From NCBI RefSeq assembly GCF_008831285.2, contig NC_045148.1:15292802-15356801 (forward strand): a stretch of 64,000 nucleotides of DNA. The letters are read 5' to 3'. Shown piece after piece: positions 21,741 through 33,213 of this stretch. The DNA comes from Nymphaea colorata. Lineage: Eukaryota > Streptophyta > Magnoliopsida > Nymphaeales > Nymphaeaceae. Numbering within the stretch: the first letter of the stretch is position 1; the number at the start of each line of letters is the position of its first letter. The notes under the pieces are model-generated. The model ran no database searches, was not told the DNA's origin, and saw nothing but the letters and a program-made list of their open reading frames with translations. A program made the position numbers and the translations under genes.

Positions 21741-22765
21741 GAAACCAACAGTTTGCCTGACTCAACCCCAAACACACATTTTTGAGGATTCAGGCGAAGC
21801 TTGTACTGTAAAAGCCTCTCGAATACTTGGGCAAGAGTTTCAATGTGATCTTCTCTTGTCTTGGATTTGATCAATATGTCATCGATATATGCATCCATGA
21901 TTTTATGCATCTGGTCATGGAAGATGGCGGCCATGGCTCTTTGATAGGTTGCTCCAGCATTCTTCAACCCAAATGGCATTACCGTGTAACAAAAAGTACC
22001 CCATGGTGTAGTAAAAGCGGTCTTAGGTTGATCTTTGACTGCTAATTTGATTTGATTATATCCCGAATATCCATCCATGAAAGAAAACATTGCATGGCCT
22101 GCAGTACTGTCTACCAATAGATCAATGTTTGGAAGAGGATAATCATCCTTCGGTGTGGCTTTGTTCAAGTCTCGAAAGTCGATGCACAACCTAACTTTGC
22201 CATTTTTCTTGGGGACCACCACGATGTTCGCCAACCATTCGGGGTAATCGATGGCACGAATGAATTTTGCCTTTAGCAAGTCCTCTAGTCCTTCTTTTAC
22301 AGGGCCTTCTAGTCGAGGGTCAAGCTTGCGCAATTTTTGCTTAATCGGCTTGCAATTAGGATTTAAGGGCAAACGATGTTCAACCAATTGGGGGTCTAAG
22401 CCTGGCATATCTTCATAAGTCCAAGCAAAAGCTTCTTGGTTACTTATAAGAAAGTCCACCAATCTTTTCTTCTCATTCGCTGACAAACTGGTGCCAATTT
22501 GAAGAATTTTAGGATCTTCACTGGTTCCAATATTAATTTCTTCAATTGGATCATTCACAAAAGATGAGGGATGCTCTTGTTTCTGAATCTGAGTGAATTC
22601 TGGTAATTCTGACTCGGGTATTGCCATAGGTTCCATTTCACCGGCTGCTTGTTTGATAAATGCTTTCTGGGGGGACTTTCGTGGAAAAAGAATAAACTGA
22701 GACATATTGAGTTCCGACATCCTGTAAAGAGGATAAAGGAAAGAGTTGGACGAAATTGACAACAA
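21689..22765 (-). CDS. Gypsy reverse transcriptase (version A)
   Basis: RT palm and fingers: WLANIVVVPKKNGKVRLC, DFRDLNKATPKDDYPLP, SFMDGYSGYNQI, MPFGLKNAGATYQRAM and catalytic YIDD, ending CVFGVESGKLL just before the frame change. The likely first codon of this part is ATG 22720-22718, which immediately follows a pyrimidine-rich stretch ending CAG. This reads like a 3' splice site, as in Ogre elements where an intron separates protease and RT. The frame differs from that of the upstream gag-protease, consistent with splicing or separate translation. Confidence 0.88.
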   Translation of the reverse strand: MLSISSNSFLYPLYRMSELNMSQFILFPRKSPQKAFIKQAAGEMEPMAIPESELPEFTQIQKQEHPSSFVNDPIEEINIGTSEDPKILQIGTSLSANEKKRLVDFLISNQEAFAWTYEDMPGLDPQLVEHRLPLNPNCKPIKQKLRKLDPRLEGPVKEGLEDLLKAKFIRAIDYPEWLANIVVVPKKNGKVRLCIDFRDLNKATPKDDYPLPNIDLLVDSTAGHAMFSFMDGYSGYNQIKLAVKDQPKTAFTTPWGTFCYTVMPFGLKNAGATYQRAMAAIFHDQMHKIMDAYIDDILIKSKTREDHIETLAQVFERLLQYKLRLNPQKCVFGVESGKLLVSWSVRRELKWILQKPRQ

Positions 22766-22918
22766 AAAATTACTTGCATTTGCATATATATAAAAAAAAA
22801 GTTCTTAGTTCATAGAATGGGTTCTCTCATGAGACAAGACAAAAAGATGTTCAAAATTACAAAATTCATGGGAGGATTTTGAAACAAAAGTGAATACTAT
22901 TAGCCCCCAAGATCTTCT

Positions 22919-24430
22919 TCAAATTCCTTCATGATATCCCAGTTCTCTCATGTTCATCTGAAAAGATATGCTAATTGGTTGCAAGATGCCATCTTCATTT
23001 TTCCCAAGGCCAGTGAATGGACGGTAGCCACCTCTCAGAAGCAACTGAAAACCCTTGGGGTTTTTCATGAAATGAACGTACAATAGGTGTTCTTGGTAAC
23101 TTGCACAATTGCTTGAAATAGCATAAGCATTCCCGAATGGTTCATCTATCTCCATGTTCTGCATCCATTCTTCCAAAGGTCTGTCCTTTGTTGTTCTTAA
23201 GCTCGGTACATCTACCGGATCAATTGGCCTAGGGAGCATAGGTTGCATCAACCTCTTGACCGGATCCTCAGCACGGACAGTGATGACTGATGGACCAAAA
23301 TTCCATTTTAGGCATTGATGAAGAGTGGATGAGATCGCTCGTACTTGATGGATCCAAGGTCGTCCCAAAAGCAGGTTGTATGATGGTGGTACGTCTACCA
23401 CATGAAATACAATGCAATGGCTAGTATTTTCAATGATCACATTCATGTCGAGGGTACCTTTGCTGTTCATGCATCGGCCATCGTATCCGTAGATCTTGGT
23501 ATTATCAGAACGATATCCGTTTTCACGAAACCCCAATGTTTTAGCCGTGAGATCAGGACAAATATTCAAACCACTTCCTCCATCAATCAAAACATGTGGC
23601 ACCGTCATCCCATTGACCTGAACAACGATGTAAAGAGCATCTTCATGGAAATATCCCCATTTTGAGAGGTCTTTTTCTGAGAAGGTAATTGACTGATTTT
23701 TAGAAGCTTGAATCGAGTCTCCCTCATCCATATGCTCTTCCAAGGGGAGAACGTCCAAATAGCATGGATCTTCATCTGAGGAGTCATTTGATGATTCGTC
23801 GCCTTGTAAGATAAAAGTCTTTGGAATCATAGGAAGTTTCTTGGGCAAACTTTCTATCCTGCCTTTCATCATAGCAATGAAATCTAGAGGTTCCTTACCT
23901 TGGTCTACCACCATGATTTTGTATGAGCTGCTCCCAATATAAGGTCGAATGTGCTCTTGTGGATGGTACGGAAGTGGAGTGACTGTAGTGATCATGGCTA
24001 CTACCGCCTTTCCGTGGTCAGGGAATGGATTCCTTAGTATTTCAGGGGTACTATCATCACAAATCTTGAGATCTTTGTTGATGAAGTCTTGAATAATATT
24101 TTTGAGAACAAAACAATCCTCAGTGTCATGACCAGGGGTACGATGAAACTTGCACAGTTTTTCTTTATTTCCTCCCATCATTTTCGGAGGCTCTGACACT
24201 TTTGGCAAGACGATAGTTCCTTTGGCGAGAAGGTATTCCAGGATCTTCTCCCGAGACTGGCTCAGAGGAGTGAATTTTCGGTCGTAGCTCCAACCTGGGT
24301 GTTTGTTCTTCCTTTCATCGTCGCCTTTGAGAAACTGTGTGTTCTTCTTGAAACTGAGTCCCTTGTCATGCTTGTAGTTATTATCATGGTCCTTTCTAAT
24401 GCCAGCATTGGCTATGAATTGTGCAGGCAA
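22919..24430 (-). CDS. Gypsy gag C-terminus and protease (version A)
   Basis: Contains a CHHC zinc knuckle (CKFHRTPGHDTEDC) and an aspartic protease with the D-G-G-S-G active-site loop (VLIDGGSGLNI) and the LLLGRPWIH block. It ends with a glycine-rich, G-patch-like segment and the stop after HEGI. In version B this frame is continuous with more upstream gag (36850-38808), so the 24412-24430 break here is a one-base call difference. Confidence 0.88.
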   Translation of the reverse strand: MPAQFIANAGIRKDHDNNYKHDKGLSFKKNTQFLKGDDERKNKHPGWSYDRKFTPLSQSREKILEYLLAKGTIVLPKVSEPPKMMGGNKEKLCKFHRTPGHDTEDCFVLKNIIQDFINKDLKICDDSTPEILRNPFPDHGKAVVAMITTVTPLPYHPQEHIRPYIGSSSYKIMVVDQGKEPLDFIAMMKGRIESLPKKLPMIPKTFILQGDESSNDSSDEDPCYLDVLPLEEHMDEGDSIQASKNQSITFSEKDLSKWGYFHEDALYIVVQVNGMTVPHVLIDGGSGLNICPDLTAKTLGFRENGYRSDNTKIYGYDGRCMNSKGTLDMNVIIENTSHCIVFHVVDVPPSYNLLLGRPWIHQVRAISSTLHQCLKWNFGPSVITVRAEDPVKRLMQPMLPRPIDPVDVPSLRTTKDRPLEEWMQNMEIDEPFGNAYAISSNCASYQEHLLYVHFMKNPKGFQLLLRGGYRPFTGLGKNEDGILQPISISFQMNMRELGYHEGI

Positions 24431-25691
24431 TTGTGTCCTTCCTCCTTTCTTTCCATTTCTTTGTACTTAGGAGCAATAATTCCATCAAAATCTCCTTCAT
24501 CAATCCCTTCTTCTATCGAGTTTGCTTGTTCAATTAACTCAGCAAAGGTTTTGATCGGGGCATTGCGGATGAGACTTTTCAAGGGTTGGGCAAGATTTTT
24601 CCTAATGAGTGATAAGGCTTGTGTCTCAGAAATGGGCTCCTTCATCTTATTGCATTGCATTCTCCATTTTTGGATGAATTCTCGAGCCTTTTCTCCCTGT
24701 TTCTGACGAAGACTGCAAATGGTACTGAGGGTTGGAGCCATGGGAGCATTTTGTTCAAATCTTTCAACAAACATGTTAATCAACTTGTCAAACTCCTTCA
24801 GCTCGATTGGATTGATATTTTCTTTATACCATTGTGTGGCAATGCCTTCAAGACTTCTTGGAAAATATCGGAACAAAGCTCTGTTATTTGTCCGAATTTT
24901 GTAGCAATCATTGAAAAAGGTTGAAAGATGAACGTGTGGACAGGTGGTTCCATCATATCTGATGAATTCTCTGGGCAAGCCTTTCACGTCTTCGTCTCCT
25001 TCAATGCCAAGGTAGTAGTCCTCACATGAGTATGAACGTTTCCCCTTCCCCCTAAGCTCAAGATTGTTCATTCTTTTCTCCATTTCGTAGAATCTGCGCT
25101 TAGTCGGACTTTCATCATCACTTGATTCGACCAATTCTGGTTTGGTCTTTTTCTTTTTGCCCTTGATCTCCTTTACTTTTTCTTCAGAACTCTCACTGTC
25201 TGAGCTGCTGCTAGTGATGTATTTCTTTGTCTTTTTTACTTTCTTGGTAGGTTTTCTCTTCCTTTTGGGTTTCTCTTCCGAACTTTCAGTGGTGATAGGA
25301 CTGGGTGAGCTGTTTTCTATCATAACATCTTTTCTCTTTTTATTTTTCTTTGTTGTCTTTTTCTTTTGAGAGAAGACAGTTCGGGTTTTTCTTCCTTACT
25401 AGTTGTCGAATCTGAACTCAAATGGCCTTCATCCTCAACAAAAGACTTGTTTTTCTTCTTTCTTTTCTGCTTGGCAGTCTTTTCATTATCCGTCTCTGGA
25501 GTAACCATCAAAGCCTTTTGCTCTTCTTGCTCCTTCATAAATCGCTCCATGAACAAACGGAACATATAGTAAGCTTCTGGCTCGATTGCTGGGAGGCCAA
25601 GTGTTTCTGGACGGAGTTCAGAGGATGAAGCCTCGTTTTGAGGAGTCTGCTTAGCTTGCGATCTAGTTTCAACCATCTTGTTGGCTTTCAA
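24412..25691 (-). pseudogene. Gypsy gag N-terminal and capsid region, frameshifted (version A)
   Basis: Two open pieces, 25320-25691 and 24412-25323, carry MVETRSQAKQ at the start, a highly charged Lys/Glu/Ser-rich stretch, then the retrotransposon capsid block (WYKENINPIELKEFDKL, FIQKWRMQCNKMKEP). The break near 25370 is one T short of version B, while version B has its own break near 39160 that version A lacks. The complementary pattern suggests base-call errors rather than true mutations. Confidence 0.8.
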
Positions 25692-25843
25692 GTATTCACC
25701 TTATGACATAAGAAAATAGAGTTATTGGATAGAAATGATGACAAAATGAAGGTTCATATTGCATTACAAGTTTAAAAGTTACATCCATAGCACTAATAAA
25801 ATGACAACGACAGAAGGAATACAAAGTTGACAACATAAAACTT

Positions 25844-27054
25844 TTAGGGAAGGATGGATGGTGGTCGGTTGGCATCCCACCACTCAGCATATTCCTTCTT
25901 CACCACTGGGCCTATGAACCAAGTGTATGATATTTGTGTCTTCCATTCTTGTCGAGCTACTGCAAACAATGCCGTCCATTGAGGAGAACTAAGGTCAAAT
26001 TCAGGAATAGCTCCAATTGGTGCATGCACAGAGACCATCTTCTGCCTTTGAGAGAACTGTCTCATACATCTATCAGCACAATAATCAACTATGAAGTAAG
26101 GGCCCAAGAGTGTGGTACGCCCATGATGATGGTGAGTGTATCGAGGTAGGCTCTGCCGACGATCACAATAATCCCAAATGATCTCTCCTTCATTCAATTG
26201 CTCGATCAAACGACGGTATTGCTCCAAGGTTGTTAATGATCCATCAGTGTTTCTGAATAGACTGGCTTGGGTCCCGCATGCTTGAGGAACCACAATTGTA
26301 AAGCATATGTGCATCCTTCTATGAAGTCGATATCTCCAATGGTAAAGCGGGTGAGTCTCGGTAAAGGAAGGCTAAGCTGTCATTGCTACTGACAAGTGTC
26401 GGGTCCCTCTATGCCCCATACTCGAAAAAGTTGGGCAATACGGACATCTAAAAGTCACTTCCATTGGTAAAAAGGGTCACTCCTACTGTGCAGAGTCATC
26501 ATACAATGTTTAATTCTCCCTATGGCTTTTCGAGGTAGGGTAGAAGGTTCAACATAGGTTCCAAATTCTTCATACAAATTTTTCATGTTGATGCTTTGAT
26601 TTTCATGGTTTTCTACTAAAGGCCAAGTTTTCCGTCCAGTAAAGTGAGCAATGAGGTCATTTGCATTGACCTTGGTTGGTTCATAAGGAATTGTTTTTTC
26701 CAATAGATCATTTGGGTCACAAGTTGGGGTAGGGAGGTCTAGTATTTCGGCAAATTCATCTAGTAATATTGTCATTTTCCCATGGAAACCAAAAAGAGGA
26801 GGTCCTTGGGTTCCAACGCTCGGCGATTGCATGTACAAATTTCCATCAACTGACTGCATTCCTCAGCTGCCACTTGTCTCTAGCCCACATTCTTCAAAGT
26901 AAGAAGGAAACATCCGAGAGAAGGTGGGATGCAAGTCCGATACCATTCGGGAGCCAAGGTTGAGACTCAAGAGAAATGTAGGTGGACCGTTTGGGACCTT
27001 CCCAAAGAGGATGTGATCATAAGGGAATGTGACACCACGTTGGAAAGAATACAT
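25844..27054 (-). pseudogene. Gypsy ORF1, plant mobile domain-like, frameshifted (version A)
   Basis: Equivalent of the intact 406-codon ORF1 of version B (39777-40997), broken here into pieces at 25844-26314, 26455-26859 and 26863-27054 by several single-base losses. The start would be ATG 27054-27052 (MYSFQRGV). See the version B entry for domain content. Confidence 0.8.
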
Positions 27055-27818
27055 TTGAATGATGACTCTAAAAGATAAAAATGAATTAATGGAAAACATG
27101 ACTAGTTACAAAGACAATATGAGGTAGATGTGTGGAATGAGGTTGCAAATATCACATAAGGTTTCCGCACATAAACATCTATCATGATTTTTTTTTTTTT
27201 TTTTTTTTTTAGAAAATTGGTATAGGAACTAATTGAGATAATTTGTATCACGATAATCCGATATCAAGTTATGCTTATATACCTTACCAAATGGCTTAGT
27301 AGAGCATAGATTCTTCCTTAGGCAACTAAGGGTATAGCTCATCAACTTCTTCTTGATCACTCGTCGATATACCATAAATTACCACTCCATGGTACTAACG
27401 AGGGGGCGTTCCCGCCCAAGGTGTGGTCTAGTTGTAAGCTTAGTCTTGTGCTACCGCCAAAGACCAAGCCCGGCAACATGATGACCGGGGACAAATAGGT
27501 ATGAGGAATTTGAAATATAGAAATATATAAATTGAGTTGTCTCTAATGCAATGTTGCCTAAGTTTGAAGATTAAAATAGAAGAGCAACATGGCTTTCAAA
27601 CAACTCCTAATTGAGAAGGGTGGTATGTGATCATAATATGTGTGAACATGATTGATCCTTCTCAATTAGTCTATGTGCAAGAAAACATCACAATCATCCA
27701 AACAATGCAATGAAATGCCAATGGGGTCGAGGCCAAAAGAGGGACATGCTTTATCATTGGCATAATGAGATGTTCAAATTATGAAAATGATCAATAATCA
27801 TAGCCAAACGATAACGGG

Positions 27819-27835
27819 TCCCATCACGGTCGCCA
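27819..27835 (-). other. Primer binding site of Gypsy element (version A)
   Basis: On the minus strand TGGCGACCGTGATGGGA begins two bases after the 5' LTR end (27838). TGGCGACC fits the 3' end of a tRNA-Arg. The exact isoacceptor is not determined. Confidence 0.7.
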
Positions 27836-27837
27836 TC

Positions 27838-30800
27838 TGTTTGCATCCCAAATTTCATTGTTTTGGAGTGCTCCAGAAAAATAAGGTTTTTGTTTGAAGA
27901 GGAAAGAAAGGGACTGCCCGTCGGTAGAGGATCGACCTCCCGGCGCCTTTACCGGGGGTAATCACCCAAGGACTATGTTTATCATTGATGCATTTGTTTT
28001 AACTTAAACATCTTTTTGATTCTATATGCGGTGTATAAAATATTGAAAGTTTGAGTTTCAAACTTTTGAAAAGGTTCTTGAAGAATTGCTTGAAAATGAA
28101 ATGTTTTGAGGAAAAAGTGAAACTAGTAATATCATTGAAAAACTTGTGAAAACATTTTGAAATCACTTTAGTGTTCTCTTAAGACTTTAAGTAGGTTGAG
28201 ATTTTGCTCTAATTCGGTTACCACCTAGCTAGAGCTCCATCCTTCTGCTTAAGTTCTTTTAGAGAGGTGCTGTGATATAAGTGAAATAAGTGGGTGAAAT
28301 GCATGAATGATTTACCCTATATATTGAAAAAAAGTAACATTCTACCACAACATTCATCTAATATCATTCTACCACAACATACATCTAAGATTTCGTTGTT
28401 ATAATTATTATATATAAGAAGGAAAAGTTTTTGAAATGGATAGAGATTGTAGCCATCAAGCATGATTCCAATATTGGGTCATTACTTGATTTGTGGTCTT
28501 ATTGAAGTTGGTAAATAGAAAGTTCATGAGATGAGAAATGTTAAGAAGAATACAAGAGATAAAACACTCTTATGAAAGGAAAGAGAGAGATATAGAGAAA
28601 GACATGCATACTGTGTACATATCATCACATATAAAGAGAAAAAGATGTATTGATTCGAAGAGAAAGAGAGATTTTAGAGGAAAAGAAAAATATCATACGC
28701 ATATATGGGTATGAGAAATGTTATAAGAGAAGATATTTGTCTTGAAAAGAGGAATAAATATTTGAAAGAGAGGAGATGGAACACATGTACATACGTATTC
28801 ATGCACATATGAAAATTTATAAAATAGTGAAAGCATAGAGAGAGAAAGATGGGGGTCATCATGTTGGCATAAATGTATATAACATGTGTATACATCCATA
28901 CCTTCACAAGATTAAAAAATCAAGGAACAACTTAAAATTACCAACTTCAAATTTAATGTGGGCCGGAGGGGAGCTTGGACTCATGCAAGAGTCTAAGCTA
29001 AGTCCCTAAGGCCATGTTAGAAGGTTCTTTTTGAAAATGTTTTGGAAAATATGATTTATATAAGTATAGAATGTTATTATTTAGTTTGTTGTAAGGGATA
29101 TATTTCTTCCACCGTTGGGTATGAAAGAAAACAAGCAACATAACGAAGCACTCGTTAGGGTTCCTAATGTGATGATTAAGAAAGAATCTAGCGCAAAATG
29201 TCATGAAAATGCATATTAACATGTACATTTTCGTGAGGGTTTATCCCGGGTTGGACAAGTCCCAACCTCAAAAATTAATATGAAAATAAAGAGTCCCAAA
29301 CCACACTCTCATTCCCGCATACATTCACATGTAAGTAAAGAACCAAGCAATCATGCATGCATAATTTATAGATAACATTCAAGGAATGAAAGAAAGAAAG
29401 AGAATGATGGAAAAAGCAAAGTTCAATTAGGAGGGAAGACATGATGTAACTATGAATTGATATACCACTCATCTTCTCATGTTCCCGGTGCACTTGAGTA
29501 TAGCCTCTTGACTCTAAAATAGAGATTGAGAGCTATCTCTTTTGGCCATGGAGAAATGAGGAAGAGAGGAAAATAAGAGGAAACAAAAAAAAACAATAAG
29601 AATGTATTCATGAAAAGAAAGAACATGATTAAAATGAAAGATCATCTCATCTTTCCATGCTCCCGGTGCACTTTGAGTATAGCCTCTTGTCTCTAAAAAG
29701 AGATTGAGAGCTACCTTTTTTAGCCGTGGGGAGATGAAGATGAGAAGAAAATATAGAAAGAGATAGAAAGAGAAAACAATTCAATCATGAAACGAAAGAT
29801 CTTCTCATCTTTTCACACTCCCAATGCACTTGAGCATAGCCTCTTGTCTCTAAAAAGAGATTGAGGGCTATCTCCTTTGGTCATGGAAGAGGAAGAAGAA
29901 AGAAAAAAAAAAAATAACAAGGACAAGACTATTGAAGAAATGAAATAACAATAACAACAAAAATATATTCATTAAGGAAAAGAATAACAACAACAAGATA
30001 TATTATTGAAGAGAAGAAAGAGCAATAAGATATTAATATAGAGAAAGAACAAGAACAACAAGAATACTTGAAAGAACATGATTTAATCATAAAATAAATA
30101 TCATCTCATCTTCTCATGCTCCCGGTGCATTTGAGCATAGCCTCTTGTCTCTAAAAAGAGGTTGAGTGCTATCTCCTTTGGCCATGGGGAGATGAAGATG
30201 AGAAGAGAAAATGAAAACAACAACAACACTATGTTTAAGAGAAAGAAATAACATAATAATAAGAACATTAATGAAAAGAAAGAAGAGAGAAATGAGAGAG
30301 ATGAAGATTACATACCTCTAATAGGAAATGACTTAAGGAAGATGAACACCTTCACTTGAAGATCCCTTTTGAATGAAGCTCCAAAAGTGCTTGCTCTAAG
30401 TTGGAGAAGGAAATGAAAAGAGGAAGAGGGAGAGAGAGAGAGAGCTCAAGAGAAACTCTAAGTCTTCAAGTGAGAATACACTAGAGTTTCTCCCAAGGAC
30501 CAATCTTGCCCAAGAGGGGGATATGGGGGGTATTTATAGAGGATTTTGGAGCCAAAACCCAAAATTTGAATTTTTTTGACCTAAAAAGACTAAAATCACC
30601 CTCCAAAAAGATTTTTTGGCCAAAAGGAAGGGCAAATGAGTCTTGTCCACCCAAAAAGACTAAAATCACCCTCTAAAAGGTTTTTTTGGTCAAAAGGAGG
30701 GGCAAATCGGTCTTGTTTACCAAAAAGACTAAAATCACCCTCTAAAAGAAGGTTTTTTGGTCAAAAGGAGGGGCAAATCGGTCTTGTTTAAAAAAGACTA

Positions 30801-31112
30801 AAATCACCCTCTAAAAGAGGTTTTTTGGTCAAAAGGAGGGGCAAATCGGTCTTGTTTGAAAAAGACTAAAATCACCTCTAAAAGAAGGTTTTTTGGTCAA
30901 AAGGAGGGGCAAATCGGTCTTGAAATGATTTGGATTTCTGAATCTGAACTTGGGTTTTGGATCTAAAGTAGTATTTTGGATTTAATTTGGATCTGAGAGT
31001 TATTTTGGATTTAATTTGGATCTGAGTAGTATTTTGGAAATCTTGTGCCTAAATTTGAATTTCGCACTTGGATAAAACATCATAGTCCTTTAAAAAATTT
31101 GGGGTGATTACA
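27838..31112 (-). repeat. 5' LTR of Gypsy element (version A, right end)
   Basis: 3275 bp and homologous to the other LTRs, but with many single-base losses. It also has an extra ~130-bp segment carrying a fourth copy of the ~100-bp repeat (about 29770-29900) that is absent from 15510-18758 and 41816-45074. Confidence 0.9.
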
Positions 31113-31368
31113 ACCGATTTCAATATATTTGGTCACTTAGTATCGTGATTGAAAGTCTTGCGGCCTTGTAGGTCTAATAAGATTATCAAATTCTTTTCAG
31201 TCTTCTCTGTGGGCCGTAAACATTTTAATCATACATCCTTTTACTATTTTAAGGCTATGATGCTTTGTTATTTGACATTCTGACAACGTAAAATTTGCCC
31301 ATTATGTAATGTGCCACTAGCTTGTAGAATCGCAAGTCCTTTTTGGTGCCAGAATGGGAGGTGTCGAA
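31113..31368. repeat. Right flank of Gypsy insertion, first assembly (matches 45075-45329)
   Basis: This 256-bp non-element sequence is the same as 45075-45329, differing only by a few single-base indels at homopolymers and at the LTR boundary. It ends abruptly at the N gap. Confidence 0.93.
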
Positions 31369-31468
31369 NNNNNNNNNNNNNNNNNNNNNNNNNNNNNNNN
31401 NNNNNNNNNNNNNNNNNNNNNNNNNNNNNNNNNNNNNNNNNNNNNNNNNNNNNNNNNNNNNNNNNNNN
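31369..31468. other. Assembly gap of 100 N
   Basis: Exactly 100 N, the conventional placeholder for a gap of unknown size. It joins two contigs whose ends overlap in content. Confidence 0.99.
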
Positions 31469-32698
31469 ATACAATAACAACAAAAATATATTCATTAAGG
31501 AAAAGAATAACAACAACAAGAATATATTATTGAAGAGAAGAAAGAGCAATAAGATATTAATAAAGAGAAAGAACAAGAACAACAAGAATACTTGAAAGAG
31601 CATGATTTAATCATAAAATAAAATATCATCTCATCTTCTCATGCTCCCGGTGCATTTGAGCATAGCCTCTTGTCTCTAAAAAGAGGTTGAGTGCTATCTC
31701 CTTTGGCCATGGGGAGATGAAGATGTGAAGAGAAAATGAAAACAACAACAAGACTATATTTAAGAAAAGAAATAACATAATAATAAAATATTAATGAAAA
31801 GAAAGAAGAGAGAAATGAGAGGGATGAAGATTACATACCTCTAATGGAAATGACCTAAGGAAGATGAACACCTTCACTTGAAGATCCCCTTTTGAATGAA
31901 GCTCCAAGAGTGCTTGCTCTAAGTTGGAGAAGGAAATGGAAAGAGGAGAGAGGAGAGAGAGAGAGAGCTCAAGAGAAACTCTAAGTCTTCAAGTGAGAAT
32001 ACACTAGAGTTTCTCCCAAGGACCAATCTTGCCCAAGAGGGAGGATATGGGGGTATTTATAGAGGATTTTGGAGCCAAAACCCAAAATTTGAATTTTTTT
32101 TGACCTAAAAAGACTAAAATCACCCTCCAAAAGGAGATTTTTTTGGCCAAAAGGAAGGGCAAATCGGTCTTGTCCACCCAAAAAGACTAAAATTACCCTC
32201 TAAAAGGATGTTTTTTGGTCAAAAGGAGGGGTAAATTGGTCTTGTTTACCAAAAAGACTAAAATCACCCTCTAAAAGGAGGTTTTTTGGTCAAAAGGAGG
32301 GGCAAATCGGTCTTGTTTAAAAAAGACTAAAATCACCCTCTAAAAGGAGGTTTTTTGGTCAAAAGGAGGGGCAAATCGGTCTTGTTTAAAAAAGACTAAA
32401 ATCACCCTCTAAAAGGAGGTTTTTTGTCAAAAGAGGGGCAAATCGGTCTTGTTTAAAAAAGACTAAAATCACCCTCTAAAAGGAGGTTTTTGGTCAAAAG
32501 AAAGGGCAAATTAGTCTTAAATGATTGATTTGGATCTGAACTTGGGTTTTGGATCTAAAATTAGTATTTTGGATCTGAGAGTAGTATTTTGGATTTAATT
32601 TGGATCTGAAAGTTGTATTTTGAAATCTTGTGCCTAAATTTGAATTTCGCACTTGGATAAAACATCATAGTCCTTTAGAAAAATTTGGGGTGATTACA
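31469..32698 (-). repeat. Partial 3' LTR of Gypsy element (version B)
   Basis: Right-hand 1.2 kb of the LTR, ending GGGGTGATTACA directly before the polypurine tract equivalent. It includes the minisatellite at 32104-32518. Confidence 0.92.
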
Positions 32699-33213
32699 GA
32701 TGCCCCTCTTTGTTAATAAGCCGGTGTTAGCCGTGCTTAGTGACAAAGATAAACGCCACAAATTTTTCAAACAAGACATTTTCATAGAGATGTTTCAGGC
32801 TTTACCCCTTACCTGAATGGGTTGTTTGAGCTTAAATTGCAGGTTTAACCCCTTACCTGCATGGGTTTGCCGATTTCAAATTCAGGTTTAACCCCCTGAA
32901 TGGGTTGCCTTGACTTGCATCACAAGTTGAACCCTTTAACTGTGGGTTGCTTTGGCTTGTAGCACAGGTTTAACCCCTTTGCCTGCATGGGTTGCTTTGG
33001 CTAGCATTGCAGGTTTAACCCCTTGCCTGCATGGGTTGCCCTCATATTGCAGGTTTAACCCTTTACCTGCACGGGTTGCTCTCAAGCCCTGAGCGATAAA
33101 AAAAAAATGCCCCAGTGTAATTGTCATGTTTTACAACTGGGAAGAATCTAGATTGAATAGTCGATGTGGAAACACAAATGTTTGACATTGATTGGAAAAT
33201 GAATACAAGAGAA

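Larger units (their letters stand above)
15510..31112 (-). mobile_element. Ty3/Gypsy LTR retrotransposon, Tat/Ogre-like (version A)
   Basis: Seen: LTRs at 15510-18758 and 27838-31112 flank a 9.1-kb internal region read on the minus strand. Going down the minus strand: 5' LTR (27838-31112), PBS, ORF1, gag with a zinc knuckle, protease, RT, Ty3-type RNase H, a second RNase H of archaeal type, integrase, polypurine tract, 3' LTR. The RT-RNase H-integrase order places it in Ty3/Gypsy. The dual RNase H, the extra ORF upstream of gag and the large size place it in the Tat/Ogre group. The left TSD is CCGAG (15505-15509); CCGAG also follows the right LTR of version B (45075-45079), and the slightly corrupted ACCGA follows 31112. 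Single-base indels increase towards 31368. Confidence 0.93.
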
